A DNA stretch of 11,302 nucleotides, from the NCBI GenBank assembly GCA_937877125.1, contig CALEFQ010000089.1, positions 1 through 11,302 on the forward strand, given 5' to 3'. A program made the translations under genes and the position numbers. Source of the stretch: an uncultured bacterium. GTDB lineage: Bacteria; Patescibacteriota; CALEFQ01. Each line of letters begins with the position of its first letter. The first letter of the stretch is position 1. Positions 1 to 6,293 of this stretch are shown here, one piece after another. The notes under the pieces are model-generated. The model ran no database searches and had not been told where the DNA came from. It saw only the letters and a list, made by a program, of their open reading frames with translations.

Positions 1-118
1 CAGATGCTACGATTAGCTAACATTAATTTACCGCCAAAAGTCCCTAGCTAAAACAGTTGTCACACTAAATATTTAGAATCACATCGTTCATCTGGGCGGT
101 GATACACTAAAAAGACTT
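1..118. other. Non-coding left edge, nothing recognised
   Basis: These AT-rich bases lie downstream of the Bro-N gene, which ends at 119 on the minus strand. I see no partial gene running off the window edge and no convincing terminator. Two copies of the self-complementary hexamer TAGCTA occur near 14 and 45, too short to interpret. Confidence 0.4.
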
Positions 119-979
119 CTATTCGGCATCATCATGCTTCTGTCGAAGTAATTTCTTGTCTTGAGGAGCTTTCAGGTAATTTCCTTTTGATACAACCTTT
201 TTTCTCGTACGTCTTTCAAGATCTTGCCTGGCTTTGCCAGCGACATCTCCCCCTTCGTGCGCAGCATCTCTGCTTTCGTTGAATCCCTGGGCATCTCGAT
301 CGCGTGTGATCTCGGTTGTCGCCGCTTCACCCAGCATTGAGAAAATCTGCTCCAGATCATTCATATGATCCCGGAGATTTTCTCGTTTGAGCCCTTTTAC
401 CTTTTTATATTCCGACGGAGTCAGTCCAAATGTCGCTTTGGAGATTTCCGCAGTAAGAATTGCGTAATCTCGTTCTTCTTTGATTCCTCGTTTATCCCAT
501 TCATCTGTCAGCTCTTCTCGGATCGCGATACCTCGCATTCTTCTCTCAATCCAGGCGTCAGAATAGCCTTTGGCTTTGTAAAGCGCTCGGGTGCGTTTTG
601 TCCCTAGCTCCGGATCTTCGATCTCCTGGATACGCTCGTAGCCTACTTTAGCCAGCCAACGCTTAAATGGCTCTGCCTTGGGAGATGGAATTGATTGGAT
701 AATGCGAAACATCGCTTCCGTATTGGCACAATCGGTTTCACGCATTTTGCCGTCAGGAGCGGTCAATTTCAACCCGTGACAAAATGTCACGACTTCACTT
801 CCTTCTTCTTTGAGCCTTTGTTTAAGCTTGCGCCAGTATGCTCCAGGATCGGCACTGTCAGTAAGAATGGAACAAACATCAACCACCGAGAACCACCATT
901 CATTTTGGTAAATGGTTTTTCGAACTTGTTTTCCCTTGAAAATCGCTATCTTGGTTTCTATGGATTTTAGATTATTCAT
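119..979 (-). CDS. Bro-N domain protein, DinD / phage antirepressor-like
   Basis: A 286-residue protein of the BRO-N (baculovirus repeated ORF N-terminal) superfamily. The Bro-N fold covers about residues 8-115, with the family signatures NEWWFSVVDV (26-35), a YW-K-L segment (48-52) and IQSIPSPKAEPFKRWLA (94-110). It is followed by a conserved charged helical half running through YERIQEIEDPEL (114-125), RMRGIAIREELTDEW (147-161) and KGLKRENLRDHM (195-206), and a basic tail. Bro-N domains bind DNA and are common in phage antirepressors and in the SOS-linked protein DinD; the role of this long subfamily is not established. The ATG at 979 is preceded by GGCGGA at 6 bases, one of the few ribosome-site-like sequences in the window. 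The gene stands alone, downstream of a tRNA gene, which fits mobile or accessory cargo. Family call is firm, function is not. Confidence 0.85.
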   Translation of the reverse strand: MNNLKSIETKIAIFKGKQVRKTIYQNEWWFSVVDVCSILTDSADPGAYWRKLKQRLKEEGSEVVTFCHGLKLTAPDGKMRETDCANTEAMFRIIQSIPSPKAEPFKRWLAKVGYERIQEIEDPELGTKRTRALYKAKGYSDAWIERRMRGIAIREELTDEWDKRGIKEERDYAILTAEISKATFGLTPSEYKKVKGLKRENLRDHMNDLEQIFSMLGEAATTEITRDRDAQGFNESRDAAHEGGDVAGKARQDLERRTRKKVVSKGNYLKAPQDKKLLRQKHDDAE

Positions 980-1018
980 TTTATTTCCGCCAGGTTATTT
1001 ATCCAGCATCACCTCTTA

Positions 1019-1047
1019 ATAATAGGGCGATTGTCGGTGACAGGCAA
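1019..1047 (-). promoter_or_regulatory. Probable sigma-70-type promoter of the Bro-N gene
   Basis: On the minus strand TTGCCT (1042-1047) and TATTAT (1019-1024) are separated by 17 bases. They match 4 of 6 and 5 of 6 consensus positions. The start point would fall near 1012, giving a leader of about 33 bases before the ATG at 979. The -35 hexamer sits inside an inverted repeat (1040-1061). Confidence 0.45.
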
Positions 1048-1061
1048 GCGTTTATGCCTGT
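1040..1061. repeat. Inverted repeat over the Bro-N promoter, possible operator
   Basis: ACAGGCA (1040-1046) and TGCCTGT (1055-1061) form a perfect 7-base inverted repeat with an 8-base spacer, covering the proposed -35 of the Bro-N gene. The two-turn dyad spacing suits a dimeric repressor. It does not match the Gram-positive LexA box (GAAC-N4-GTTC) nor the enterobacterial one in its usual orientation. The operator role is inference. Confidence 0.4.
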
Positions 1062-1083
1062 TTGCAGCACCGAAAGATGAGTA

Positions 1084-1170
1084 ACCCCTACCGGAGTTAG
1101 AACTTTCTGTTGCCCAAATTTTATCTAAAAACCCGGCTTTCCCGGGTTTAGTTCGAACCTCCGACAGGGT
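1084..1170. repeat. Nested imperfect inverted repeat around a terminator-like hairpin
   Basis: The outer arms 1084-1104 and 1151-1170 pair in three blocks: ACCC with GGGT, CGGAG with CTCCG, and GAAC with GTTC. They enclose the GC-rich hairpin at 1129-1149. The whole could fold as one long interrupted stem on either strand. It may be a structured RNA, a remnant of an integration site, or part of the tRNA trailer; no known RNA family is recognised. Confidence 0.4.
1126..1149 (-). terminator. Rho-independent terminator downstream of tRNA-Ala
   Basis: On the minus strand, arms AAACCCGG and CCGGGTTT form a perfect 8-bp stem with a 5-base loop, running into a five-T tract. It lies 129 bases beyond the tRNA 3' end and would stop the tRNA transcript before the Bro-N promoter. 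The T tract is short, and on the plus strand it is shorter still, so minus is the likelier direction. Confidence 0.55.
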
Positions 1171-1257
1171 CTCTTGAATTTCTATAAGAATTACTTCTTA
1201 GTAATCCACAGCCACATTGGCTTACCTCTGCTGAAATCCGATGTTTTTTCAGAATTT

Positions 1258-1275
1258 TTTGTCCAATTGGACAAA
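1258..1275. repeat. 18-base perfect palindrome abutting the tRNA 3' end
   Basis: TTTGTCCAATTGGACAAA reads identically on both strands with no central spacer. It starts two bases beyond the CCA of the tRNA. A run of T lies on its plus-strand left side, so on the minus strand the palindrome is followed by A and is not a terminator. It could be a binding site for a dimeric protein or a recombination-related site. Confidence 0.5.
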
Positions 1276-1277
1276 GC

Positions 1278-1353
1278 TGGTGGACCCTACCGGACTCGAA
1301 CCGGTCACCTCTCCCATGCCATGGGAACGCTCTACCAGATGAGCTAAGGGCCC
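1278..1353 (-). tRNA. tRNA-Ala (anticodon GGC)
   Basis: Read on the minus strand the 76 bases fold as a complete cloverleaf. The acceptor stem GGGCCCT pairs with AGGGTCC and contains the G3-U70 wobble that is the main alanine identity element. The D stem is GCTC/GAGC, the anticodon stem TTCCC/GGGAG with loop ATGGCAT (anticodon GGC), the variable loop AGGTG, and the T arm ACCGG-TTCGAGT-CCGGT. The discriminator is A and CCA is encoded (1278-1280). GGC reads the GCC codon, plus GCU by wobble. It stands alone here, downstream of the membrane-protein gene. Confidence 0.97.
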
Positions 1354-1356
1354 ATA

Positions 1357-1370
1357 GCCGCTAACGCGGC
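1357..1370 (-). other. Small hairpin in the tRNA leader
   Basis: GCCGC and GCGGC form a 5-bp stem with a 4-base loop, three bases upstream of the mature tRNA 5' end on the minus strand. No T run follows. It would sit at the RNase P side of the precursor and may help to present the leader. Weak evidence. Confidence 0.3.
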
Positions 1371-1482
1371 AAAATCAAAGAATAAATCTTAAAGTTCAAA
1401 AAAAACTAAAAAATTGAATTCAGAATCTGAAAACAATCATCAATACGACTACATTAAACCTTCCTCCAATGCAAGCTTTTTC

Positions 1483-1510
1483 ACTATACTGATATCTCCG
1501 AAAAAATCAA
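1483..1510 (-). promoter_or_regulatory. Possible promoter upstream of tRNA-Ala
   Basis: On the minus strand TTGATT (1505-1510) and TATAGT (1483-1488) are 16 bases apart, matching 4 of 6 and 5 of 6 consensus positions. It begins just past the stop codon of the membrane-protein gene and would start transcription near 1476, about 120 bases before the tRNA. The same stretch forms a loose inverted repeat around two AAGCTT sequences (1473-1482 and 1500-1514) that may instead be a weak terminator for the upstream gene. Confidence 0.35.
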
Positions 1511-1512
1511 GC

Positions 1513-2046
1513 TTATTTCTCTGATTTTACGAACAATAAACCGACTAGCGGGCCAATCAGCCAAACGGCAAAACCGACATCAGAATTGAAAATCGCGCGG
1601 ACCACGGGAGTAATCGTGCCCATGATTTCCGGCGGCAGGAAAGACATCAAGATTGCAATCAGCATTCCCGCCCCTAAAACGGAAAATATTGTTCGCTCAA
1701 TCACGTTACCGGAAAGCTCCACCCGCATCACCGGATGAAAAGAATACCGAGAAATCAGCATCAAAATGACTATGCTTAGACCAACGAACGAACCAAGTTT
1801 GAGCACCAGCACGCCAGGAATATTCACCTCAGGGCCTTCAGGTTTGAAGTAGCTGACCGTATTGACGATCGCCAAAGCCACATAAACCGACATAATTCCT
1901 TTGGCGGTCTTGCCCAGCCCGGCGCCAAAATAAAAAACCGCTAAAACAACGAATAAAACCAAAATCGCCGTATTCCAACTGGCGTTATTTTCATGCAAAA
2001 ATTGTGTCAAACCATCCCAGTTAAGCTGGGAAATGTTGAATGACAT
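1513..2046 (-). CDS. Polytopic membrane protein of unknown function
   Basis: A 177-residue integral membrane protein that I do not recognise. A short amphipathic N-terminus (1-24) is followed by about five hydrophobic segments, near residues 26-43, 49-66, 79-99, 117-137 and 157-173. A polar loop at 68-76 contains Pro, Glu and Gly, and another at 100-116 contains Arg and His. The GAGLGKTAKG motif (41-50) recalls the glycine-spaced helix of the CvpA-like family, but the similarity is weak and I do not assign it. The ATG at 2046 has no Shine-Dalgarno sequence and lies about 23 bases after a strong promoter. The gene is transcribed toward tRNA-Ala and divergently from the orphan gene at 2272. A real gene, because it has coherent membrane topology and a good promoter. 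Confidence 0.75.
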   Translation of the reverse strand: MSFNISQLNWDGLTQFLHENNASWNTAILVLFVVLAVFYFGAGLGKTAKGIMSVYVALAIVNTVSYFKPEGPEVNIPGVLVLKLGSFVGLSIVILMLISRYSFHPVMRVELSGNVIERTIFSVLGAGMLIAILMSFLPPEIMGTITPVVRAIFNSDVGFAVWLIGPLVGLLFVKSEK

Positions 2047-2075
2047 TTGTTTTTTGGAATTTGCCTAACAATTAA

Positions 2076-2104
2076 ATTATACAATAACTGTGCCCCTTTG
2101 TAAA
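2076..2104 (-). promoter_or_regulatory. Strong sigma-70-type promoter of the membrane-protein gene
   Basis: On the minus strand TTTACA (2099-2104) and a perfect TATAAT (2076-2081) are exactly 17 bases apart. Predicted start is near 2069, giving a leader of about 23 bases. This is the best promoter match in the window. Confidence 0.7.
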
Positions 2105-2136
2105 AGCGGCGCGGATTCACCCGTGTGGATAAAAAA

Positions 2137-2165
2137 TTGATTTTTAATAGCACTTACGATACAAT
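2137..2165 (+). promoter_or_regulatory. Probable promoter of the orphan anchored-protein gene
   Basis: TTGATT (2137-2142) and TACAAT (2160-2165) are 17 bases apart on the plus strand, matching 4 of 6 and 5 of 6 consensus positions. Transcription would start near 2172 and give a leader of about 100 bases before the ATG at 2272. It is back to back with the divergent promoter at 2076-2104. Confidence 0.5.
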
Positions 2166-2182
2166 ATGATAATGATTTATTG

Positions 2183-2205
2183 GAAGAAGTCGGTCGAACT
2201 TCTTC
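2183..2205 (+). promoter_or_regulatory. Leader hairpin 1 of the orphan gene
   Basis: GAAGAAGT (2183-2190) and ACTTCTTC (2198-2205) form a perfect 8-bp stem with a 7-base loop. It lies in the predicted 5' leader, about 10 bases after the proposed start point. No T run follows, so it is not a simple terminator. It may stabilise the transcript or act as a DNA-level operator. Confidence 0.45.
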
Positions 2206-2231
2206 TTGGTTTGATTAACAAAAATTAATAA

Positions 2232-2255
2232 AGCATTACCGCTCTACGGAATGCT
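2232..2255 (+). promoter_or_regulatory. Leader hairpin 2 of the orphan gene
   Basis: AGCATT-A-CCG (2232-2241) pairs with CGG-AATGCT (2247-2255), a 9-bp stem with one bulged A and a 5-base loop, 16 bases before the ATG. It is followed by the A/T-rich initiation region without a ribosome-binding motif. On the minus strand a T-rich stretch follows the stem, so a minus-strand terminator is an alternative, but no minus-strand gene ends just upstream. Confidence 0.45.
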
Positions 2256-2271
2256 AAAATTAACTTAATTT

Positions 2272-3051
2272 ATGGACAAAAAGAATGTCATTTCCCTGGT
2301 ACTGGGTTTGATTATCGGCGCCTTAGCCATTTGGCTGGTGATGTCTTTCACTAGCGCTGGATCAACAATGGTATTACGCCCTGGCGCTATAAACTCAACC
2401 ACTCCAACCCCAACAACGACCTTAAGCCAGGCTTTTGATTTCACCATGAAGGATGTTAATACCGCCTCGTTTAAAACAAAAGATGGTAAGGATCTTCACT
2501 ATACCGCTGACTTGAAAGGAAAATTTTATACCGACGCTTCCGGTAAAAAGGCCGCAGAAGTAACCGATGCCACTATAACGAAAATTTCGCCCGCATTGGC
2601 AGATGTTTTAAAAAGCACCGTAACAAAGAAAAACCCTGGCACTATTAGCGTTGATGATGCCGCTTTAAAATCTGTTTTAAGCAATAGCACTGATCGGCAA
2701 AATCTAGACAAATTCAGCACGACTAATACGGGAACGGCTGCCGATCTCGCCATGGAAACGGCCGCCTTTCAAGCAATGTATAACCTAGACGGGACTTCAC
2801 CAGAAGCTCTGGCCAATAGAAAAGCTTCTTTTAGCGCAACTGATTCAGTGACTGCTCGTTTCAAGAGTGAATTTGGAGCAGATAGCTGGAAATTGGCAGA
2901 CGTAGGAAATATTCACTTCAATACTGAATTAGAAAAAGAATTTCAAGGTACGGGGATCACCGAGGCCTTTAAATGGTGGGGTTTCAAAAAGATATGGCAA
3001 TCTATATGGAATTGCTTCTGGCATGGTAACTGCGATTGGCCCTCAACCTAG
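2272..3051 (+). CDS. Orphan membrane-anchored extracytoplasmic protein with Trp-rich two-cysteine tail
   Basis: A 259-residue protein that I do not recognise. A short basic start (MDKKN) precedes one hydrophobic span at about 6-27, which has no lipobox cysteine and probably stays as an uncleaved anchor. A Thr/Pro-rich linker follows (42-51, including TTPTPTTTL). The main body (55-230) is a hydrophilic, Ala/Thr/Lys/Asp-rich domain with short repeated-looking charged strands and no Cys. The tail (231-259) is strikingly different: six Trp in 22 residues (235, 236, 242, 246, 250, 256) and the only two cysteines (248 and 254, CX5C). The tail could pack on a membrane or wall polymer, or form a disulfide loop. 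It is the only plus-strand gene, with its own promoter, structured leader and terminator. Its base composition looks more AT-rich than the dnaK-dnaJ block. Confidence 0.75.
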   Translation: MDKKNVISLVLGLIIGALAIWLVMSFTSAGSTMVLRPGAINSTTPTPTTTLSQAFDFTMKDVNTASFKTKDGKDLHYTADLKGKFYTDASGKKAAEVTDATITKISPALADVLKSTVTKKNPGTISVDDAALKSVLSNSTDRQNLDKFSTTNTGTAADLAMETAAFQAMYNLDGTSPEALANRKASFSATDSVTARFKSEFGADSWKLADVGNIHFNTELEKEFQGTGITEAFKWWGFKKIWQSIWNCFWHGNCDWPST

Positions 3052-3065
3052 TTTCCGCCTCATAC

Positions 3066-3101
3066 AAGACCGCGATTTCTCGCGGTCTTTAGTTTATTTG
3101 A
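3066..3101 (+). terminator. Rho-independent terminator of the orphan gene
   Basis: AAGACCGCGA (3066-3075) and TCGCGGTCTT (3080-3089) form a perfect 10-bp stem with a TTTC loop, followed by a T-rich tail (TTTAGTTTATTT). It starts 15 bases after the stop codon at 3051. Confidence 0.85.
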
Positions 3102-3132
3102 TTCTCGGATCAGGAATTCAGTTAGCATAAAT

Positions 3133-3168
3133 AAAAACAGTCTGGGCGAAAATCCGGACTGTTTTTTT
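3133..3168 (-). terminator. Bidirectional terminator at the end of dnaJ
   Basis: The arms AAAAACAGTCTGG (3133-3145) and CCGGACTGTTTTT (3154-3166) pair with a single wobble around an 8-base loop. T runs lie on both sides, so it can stop transcription from either direction. On the minus strand the dnaJ stop codon (3167-3169) abuts the stem. On the plus strand it backs up the terminator at 3066. Confidence 0.85.
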
Positions 3169-4240
3169 AGAATGCCTCTAAGGCCCGTTTTTGTTCCCGG
3201 GAAAGTTTTGTCGGCGTGGCCACAAACACTTCCACCAACTGATCCCCGCGGCGATTACTGTTCAGATGAGCGATTCCCTTGCCCCTTAGCTTAAAGACCG
3301 TCCCGGTCTGCGTGCCGGCAGGGATTTTAAGTACTTCCGGCCCTTCCAGCCCCGGGACCTCTACCCTGTCTCCCAAAGCGGCTTGCCGAAAACTTATCGG
3401 GACTTTTGACAAGACATTATAACCGTCACGTTTGAAAATTTTATCCGACTTAATCTTGATTCGCAAATACAAATCACCGGCCGGCCCGCCCTTTTCACCC
3501 GCCTCGCCGCGCCCGTCCAGCTGGATCGTCTGGCCGTCATCAATGCCGGCCGGGATCTTGACGGTGAAAGTATCATAATCGCGCACGCGCCCGTCTCCCC
3601 CGCACTGCCGGCAGGGATTCTTAGCTGATTTGCCTTCGCCCCGGCATTTCGGACAAGTCGTCACTTGCTGAAAGGCGCCCAAAATAGTCTGGCGCACCGT
3701 CCGTACCTGGCCGCGGCCATCGCATTCCGAGCAGGTGACAATCGGGGTGCCCGGCTCCGCTCCGTTACCGTGGCAACGCGAGCAATTCATCCTCTTGAAA
3801 ATCCGCAGCTGTTTCTGCGTCCCGCGCACTGCTTCCATAAAATCAAGCGTCGCCGTCATCTCAATGTCATCGCCGGGAATCGGTCCCTGGCGCCGCCGCG
3901 ACCGGCCGCCGAAAACTCCCCCGAAAATATCGCCCAAATCGCCGAAATCAAACTGCTGCGCGCCGCCGCCTCCAAAATTAGAAAAATCGAATCCGCCAAA
4001 ACCGCCGCCCGGGCCGCCGGGTCCCGCCCCCTCAAAGGTTGAGCCGAACTGGTCGTACTGTGATCGTTTCTGCTTATCGGACAAGACTTGGTACGCCTGA
4101 TTGATCTCTTTGAATTTTTCCGCGTCACCGCCGTTTTTATCCGGGTGGTGCTGGTGCGCGAGTTTGCGAAAAGCCCGCTTGATGTCGTCATCGGAAGCGT
4201 CTTTCCCGACTCCTAAAATTTCGTAGTAATCTTTGGCCAT
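3167..4240 (-). CDS. dnaJ: Chaperone protein DnaJ (Hsp40), type I
   Basis: A co-chaperone that delivers unfolded clients to DnaK and stimulates its ATPase in the cytoplasm. All parts of a type I Hsp40 are visible in 357 residues: the J domain (1-66) with the HPD catalytic tripeptide at 32-34; a Gly/Phe-rich region (about 67-112); a zinc region with four CXXCXGXG repeats starting at 153, 170, 196 and 210; and the C-terminal client-binding domains (about 222-345). It ends shortly after [13 protein letters not shown], so it lacks a long C-terminal extension but is otherwise full length. The ATG at 4240 lies 6 bases after the htrA stop codon, which indicates cotranscription with the proteases; no Shine-Dalgarno sequence is seen. 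It is the last gene of the cluster and its stop codon abuts a terminator. The separation from dnaK by five genes is unusual. Confidence 0.98.
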   Translation of the reverse strand: MAKDYYEILGVGKDASDDDIKRAFRKLAHQHHPDKNGGDAEKFKEINQAYQVLSDKQKRSQYDQFGSTFEGAGPGGPGGGFGGFDFSNFGGGGAQQFDFGDLGDIFGGVFGGRSRRRQGPIPGDDIEMTATLDFMEAVRGTQKQLRIFKRMNCSRCHGNGAEPGTPIVTCSECDGRGQVRTVRQTILGAFQQVTTCPKCRGEGKSAKNPCRQCGGDGRVRDYDTFTVKIPAGIDDGQTIQLDGRGEAGEKGGPAGDLYLRIKIKSDKIFKRDGYNVLSKVPISFRQAALGDRVEVPGLEGPEVLKIPAGTQTGTVFKLRGKGIAHLNSNRRGDQLVEVFVATPTKLSREQKRALEAF

Positions 4241-4246
4241 CTTGAT

Positions 4247-5506
4247 CTAGTTAGCTGGTCGTTCGGTTAAATTGGCGGTAACTTCTTTCTCCTCCCCGTC
4301 ATGCCAGACTTTCAGCTTAACGTTGTCGCCGACCAGGTATTTATTGATCTCCGCGGTCAGATCATAATTTTCATCTATCTTCTGCCCGGCGATTTCCAAA
4401 ATAATGTCGTTTTCTTCCAAACCGGCTTTATCCGCGGGACTGCCCGGCAAGATTGCCAACTCGCCGCGCTGACTGCCGCGCAACAGCAAGGCTCCGTATT
4501 TGACCGGCAAGCTATTCTGCTGGGAAATTTTTTCATTAAGTAAAACATAGCGCACACCCAGGTAGGGGCGAACTATCTTGCCCTGATCCTTGACGCTTTG
4601 GATCGCCGGCTTCAGCGTGTTGATCGGCAAAGCGAAGCCGACCGACTGGCCGGAATAATCAACGGCCGTATTGACGCCGATCACTTGCCCGGCCAAATTG
4701 ATTAGCGGACCGCCGGAATTTCCGGAATTAATCGCCGCATCGGTCTGGATAATATCAGTCAGCCGTTCCGAGGACTGGCCGTAACTGCTGCCGGCAGTGA
4801 TATTGCGTCCCAAACCACTGACGATGCCGGCCGTCACCGAATTTTGGTATTCACCCAAAGCGTTGCCGATGGCAATTACCGTTTGACCGACTTTAAGGCC
4901 ACCTGAATCACCCAGTTCCACCGTCGGGAAATTATCTCCTTCAACTTTTAACAGGGCCATGTCATTGACGGAGTCGCGCGCCAGGACCTTTACCTGGTCA
5001 TAACGCGTCCCGTCCGTGGTGATCACGGTGTAAGCCGCCGCGTCATCCGAGACCACGTGGCGATTGGTCAAAACCAGCCCGTCATTGCTCAAGAAAAATC
5101 CCGTGCCGCCGCCGATTTCCTGCATTTGACCTTGTTCCTCGCCGGGTGATTGAAAATAAAACGGGGAAAAGAAGCTGTTTTGGTAAAGCTTGCTGACGTC
5201 CTTGGAAACGACGATGCTGACCACGGCCGGCTGGACCTTTTCCACCGCGGCAATCACCGCCGATTCTTCTTCGGCTTGATCCACGGTCGTCGTCAGTCCG
5301 GGAATTTCACCCCGCACCTGGTTTTTATCAAATAAATTTCCGATTTTCCCGCCGGTGAAATAACCGACCACGGCACTAACCAAGAAACTCACGAGGAGCG
5401 AGACGATGACAACTCCCGCCCAAGGAGTCTTGGGCTTGAGATTGGCAGACGATGCCGGAACAAAATTATTTGGCATTGGTCGATTGTTGAATGCGGGGGT
5501 TTCCAT
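4247..5506 (-). CDS. htrA: HtrA/DegP-family membrane-anchored serine protease with PDZ domain
   Basis: An envelope quality-control protease (MEROPS family S1C) that degrades or refolds damaged proteins outside the cytoplasmic membrane. In 419 residues there is a Pro/Asn-rich cytoplasmic N-terminus (1-28), one transmembrane span (about 29-50), a linker, the trypsin-like domain (about 85-305) and a single PDZ domain (about 312-412). The catalytic triad is intact: His150 in TNRHVV, Asp182 in VNDMALLKV and Ser264 in GNSGGPL. The PDZ contains the typical GSPADKAGLEENDIIL (355-370). Length and layout match DegS/HtrA-like one-PDZ enzymes. The ATG at 5506 is preceded only by A/T-rich sequence. It lies 50 bases after the PDZ-less protease and 6 bases before dnaJ, which ties cytoplasmic and envelope protein quality control together. 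Confidence 0.95.
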   Translation of the reverse strand: METPAFNNRPMPNNFVPASSANLKPKTPWAGVVIVSLLVSFLVSAVVGYFTGGKIGNLFDKNQVRGEIPGLTTTVDQAEEESAVIAAVEKVQPAVVSIVVSKDVSKLYQNSFFSPFYFQSPGEEQGQMQEIGGGTGFFLSNDGLVLTNRHVVSDDAAAYTVITTDGTRYDQVKVLARDSVNDMALLKVEGDNFPTVELGDSGGLKVGQTVIAIGNALGEYQNSVTAGIVSGLGRNITAGSSYGQSSERLTDIIQTDAAINSGNSGGPLINLAGQVIGVNTAVDYSGQSVGFALPINTLKPAIQSVKDQGKIVRPYLGVRYVLLNEKISQQNSLPVKYGALLLRGSQRGELAILPGSPADKAGLEENDIILEIAGQKIDENYDLTAEINKYLVGDNVKLKVWHDGEEKEVTANLTERPAN

Positions 5507-5556
5507 ATATTTATTAATTTAGCTGATAAGTTCATTAACGACAGTTTAAGGTATTT

Positions 5557-6279
5557 TTAGAGCTGATTAAACGCCTCAATAATCTTATAAGCCGGCAGGG
5601 CAAAAGCCAGATTGGTCGCGCGATTGTCAAAAGCCGTGACCAGGCCGACGACTTGGCCGTGCGCGTTGAACAGCGGCGCGCCGGAATCGCCCAGGGCAAT
5701 ATTCATTTCTAGCTGGATCATTTCTTGAAATTCCCGCCCATTCTTTTCGATCGCGCGCTGCGGCGCGGACACAATTCCCGAGTGCAAAGTATTGGCATAA
5801 TAGCCCAAGGTATTACCCAGAGAAAAAACTCGCTGGCCTTGGCTTAGCCCGGTCCTAGTGCTGAAAGACACCGCCGGCCAATTAGCGCCGTCAATTTTCA
5901 GAAAAGCAATGTCCCGGTCCGGGAATTGCTTCAGCACTTGAGCCGGATACTTATCACCCCGGGCAGTAATGACCGTATAATTTTCTCCGGCTAAGATATG
6001 GTCGTTGGTCACGATCACTCCCTCGGCACTGACAAAAAAACCAGTACCGCCGCTGATCTCGGTCGTGCCGTCTTCATTTTTAGTCCCATCGAAAAAAATC
6101 CGCGACAAGCCTTCCACTTGACTAGTCGCCACGATACCGACGACGCTTCCGGATACCCGTCTGACCTGGGACTCTAAAGAAACGGAAGACTGATAAATGA
6201 CCATCCCGGCCAAAAAAACGCCGATCCCGATCAGGAGGATGATAGTCGCCACTAGTTTTTTTTGTCCCGAGTCATTCAT
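5557..6279 (-). CDS. Membrane-anchored trypsin-like serine protease without PDZ domain
   Basis: A 240-residue relative of HtrA, paralogous to the next gene. It has a short polar start (MNDSGQKK), one transmembrane span (about 9-30), a linker, then the S1C-type protease domain (about 75-238), ending where a PDZ domain would begin. The triad is present: His94 (TNDHIL), Asp123 (DRDIAFLK) and Ser199. The serine motif reads GDSGAPLF instead of the usual GNSGGPL, a form seen in chymotrypsin-like enzymes in part. It is probably active but may have different substrate access, since no PDZ recruits or regulates it. I chose the ATG at 6279, which follows the activase stop (6294) and directly precedes the anchor. 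A GTG at 6345 is in frame but would overlap the activase coding end by 52 bases and add 22 residues of no clear character. Confidence 0.85.
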   Translation of the reverse strand: MNDSGQKKLVATIILLIGIGVFLAGMVIYQSSVSLESQVRRVSGSVVGIVATSQVEGLSRIFFDGTKNEDGTTEISGGTGFFVSAEGVIVTNDHILAGENYTVITARGDKYPAQVLKQFPDRDIAFLKIDGANWPAVSFSTRTGLSQGQRVFSLGNTLGYYANTLHSGIVSAPQRAIEKNGREFQEMIQLEMNIALGDSGAPLFNAHGQVVGLVTAFDNRATNLAFALPAYKIIEAFNQL

Positions 6280-6293
6280 AAATTTCGAAAAAA

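Noticed and set aside
997..1009. Leader peptide of four codons (MLDK) ahead of the Bro-N gene on the minus strand
   Set aside because: GAGGTG precedes the ATG, but the predicted transcript start lies too close for it to work as a ribosome site, and the peptide shows no attenuation logic.
1141..1180. Second tRNA suggested by a GTTCGAAC T-loop-like sequence
   Set aside because: On the minus strand the bases flanking the loop do not form a T stem, and no acceptor, D or anticodon arms can be folded around it.
3665..4100. Long open frames on the plus strand across dnaJ
   Set aside because: They are antisense to the zinc-finger and Gly/Phe-rich parts of dnaJ, with Pro/Arg-rich translations typical of GC-rich antisense reading and no start signals.
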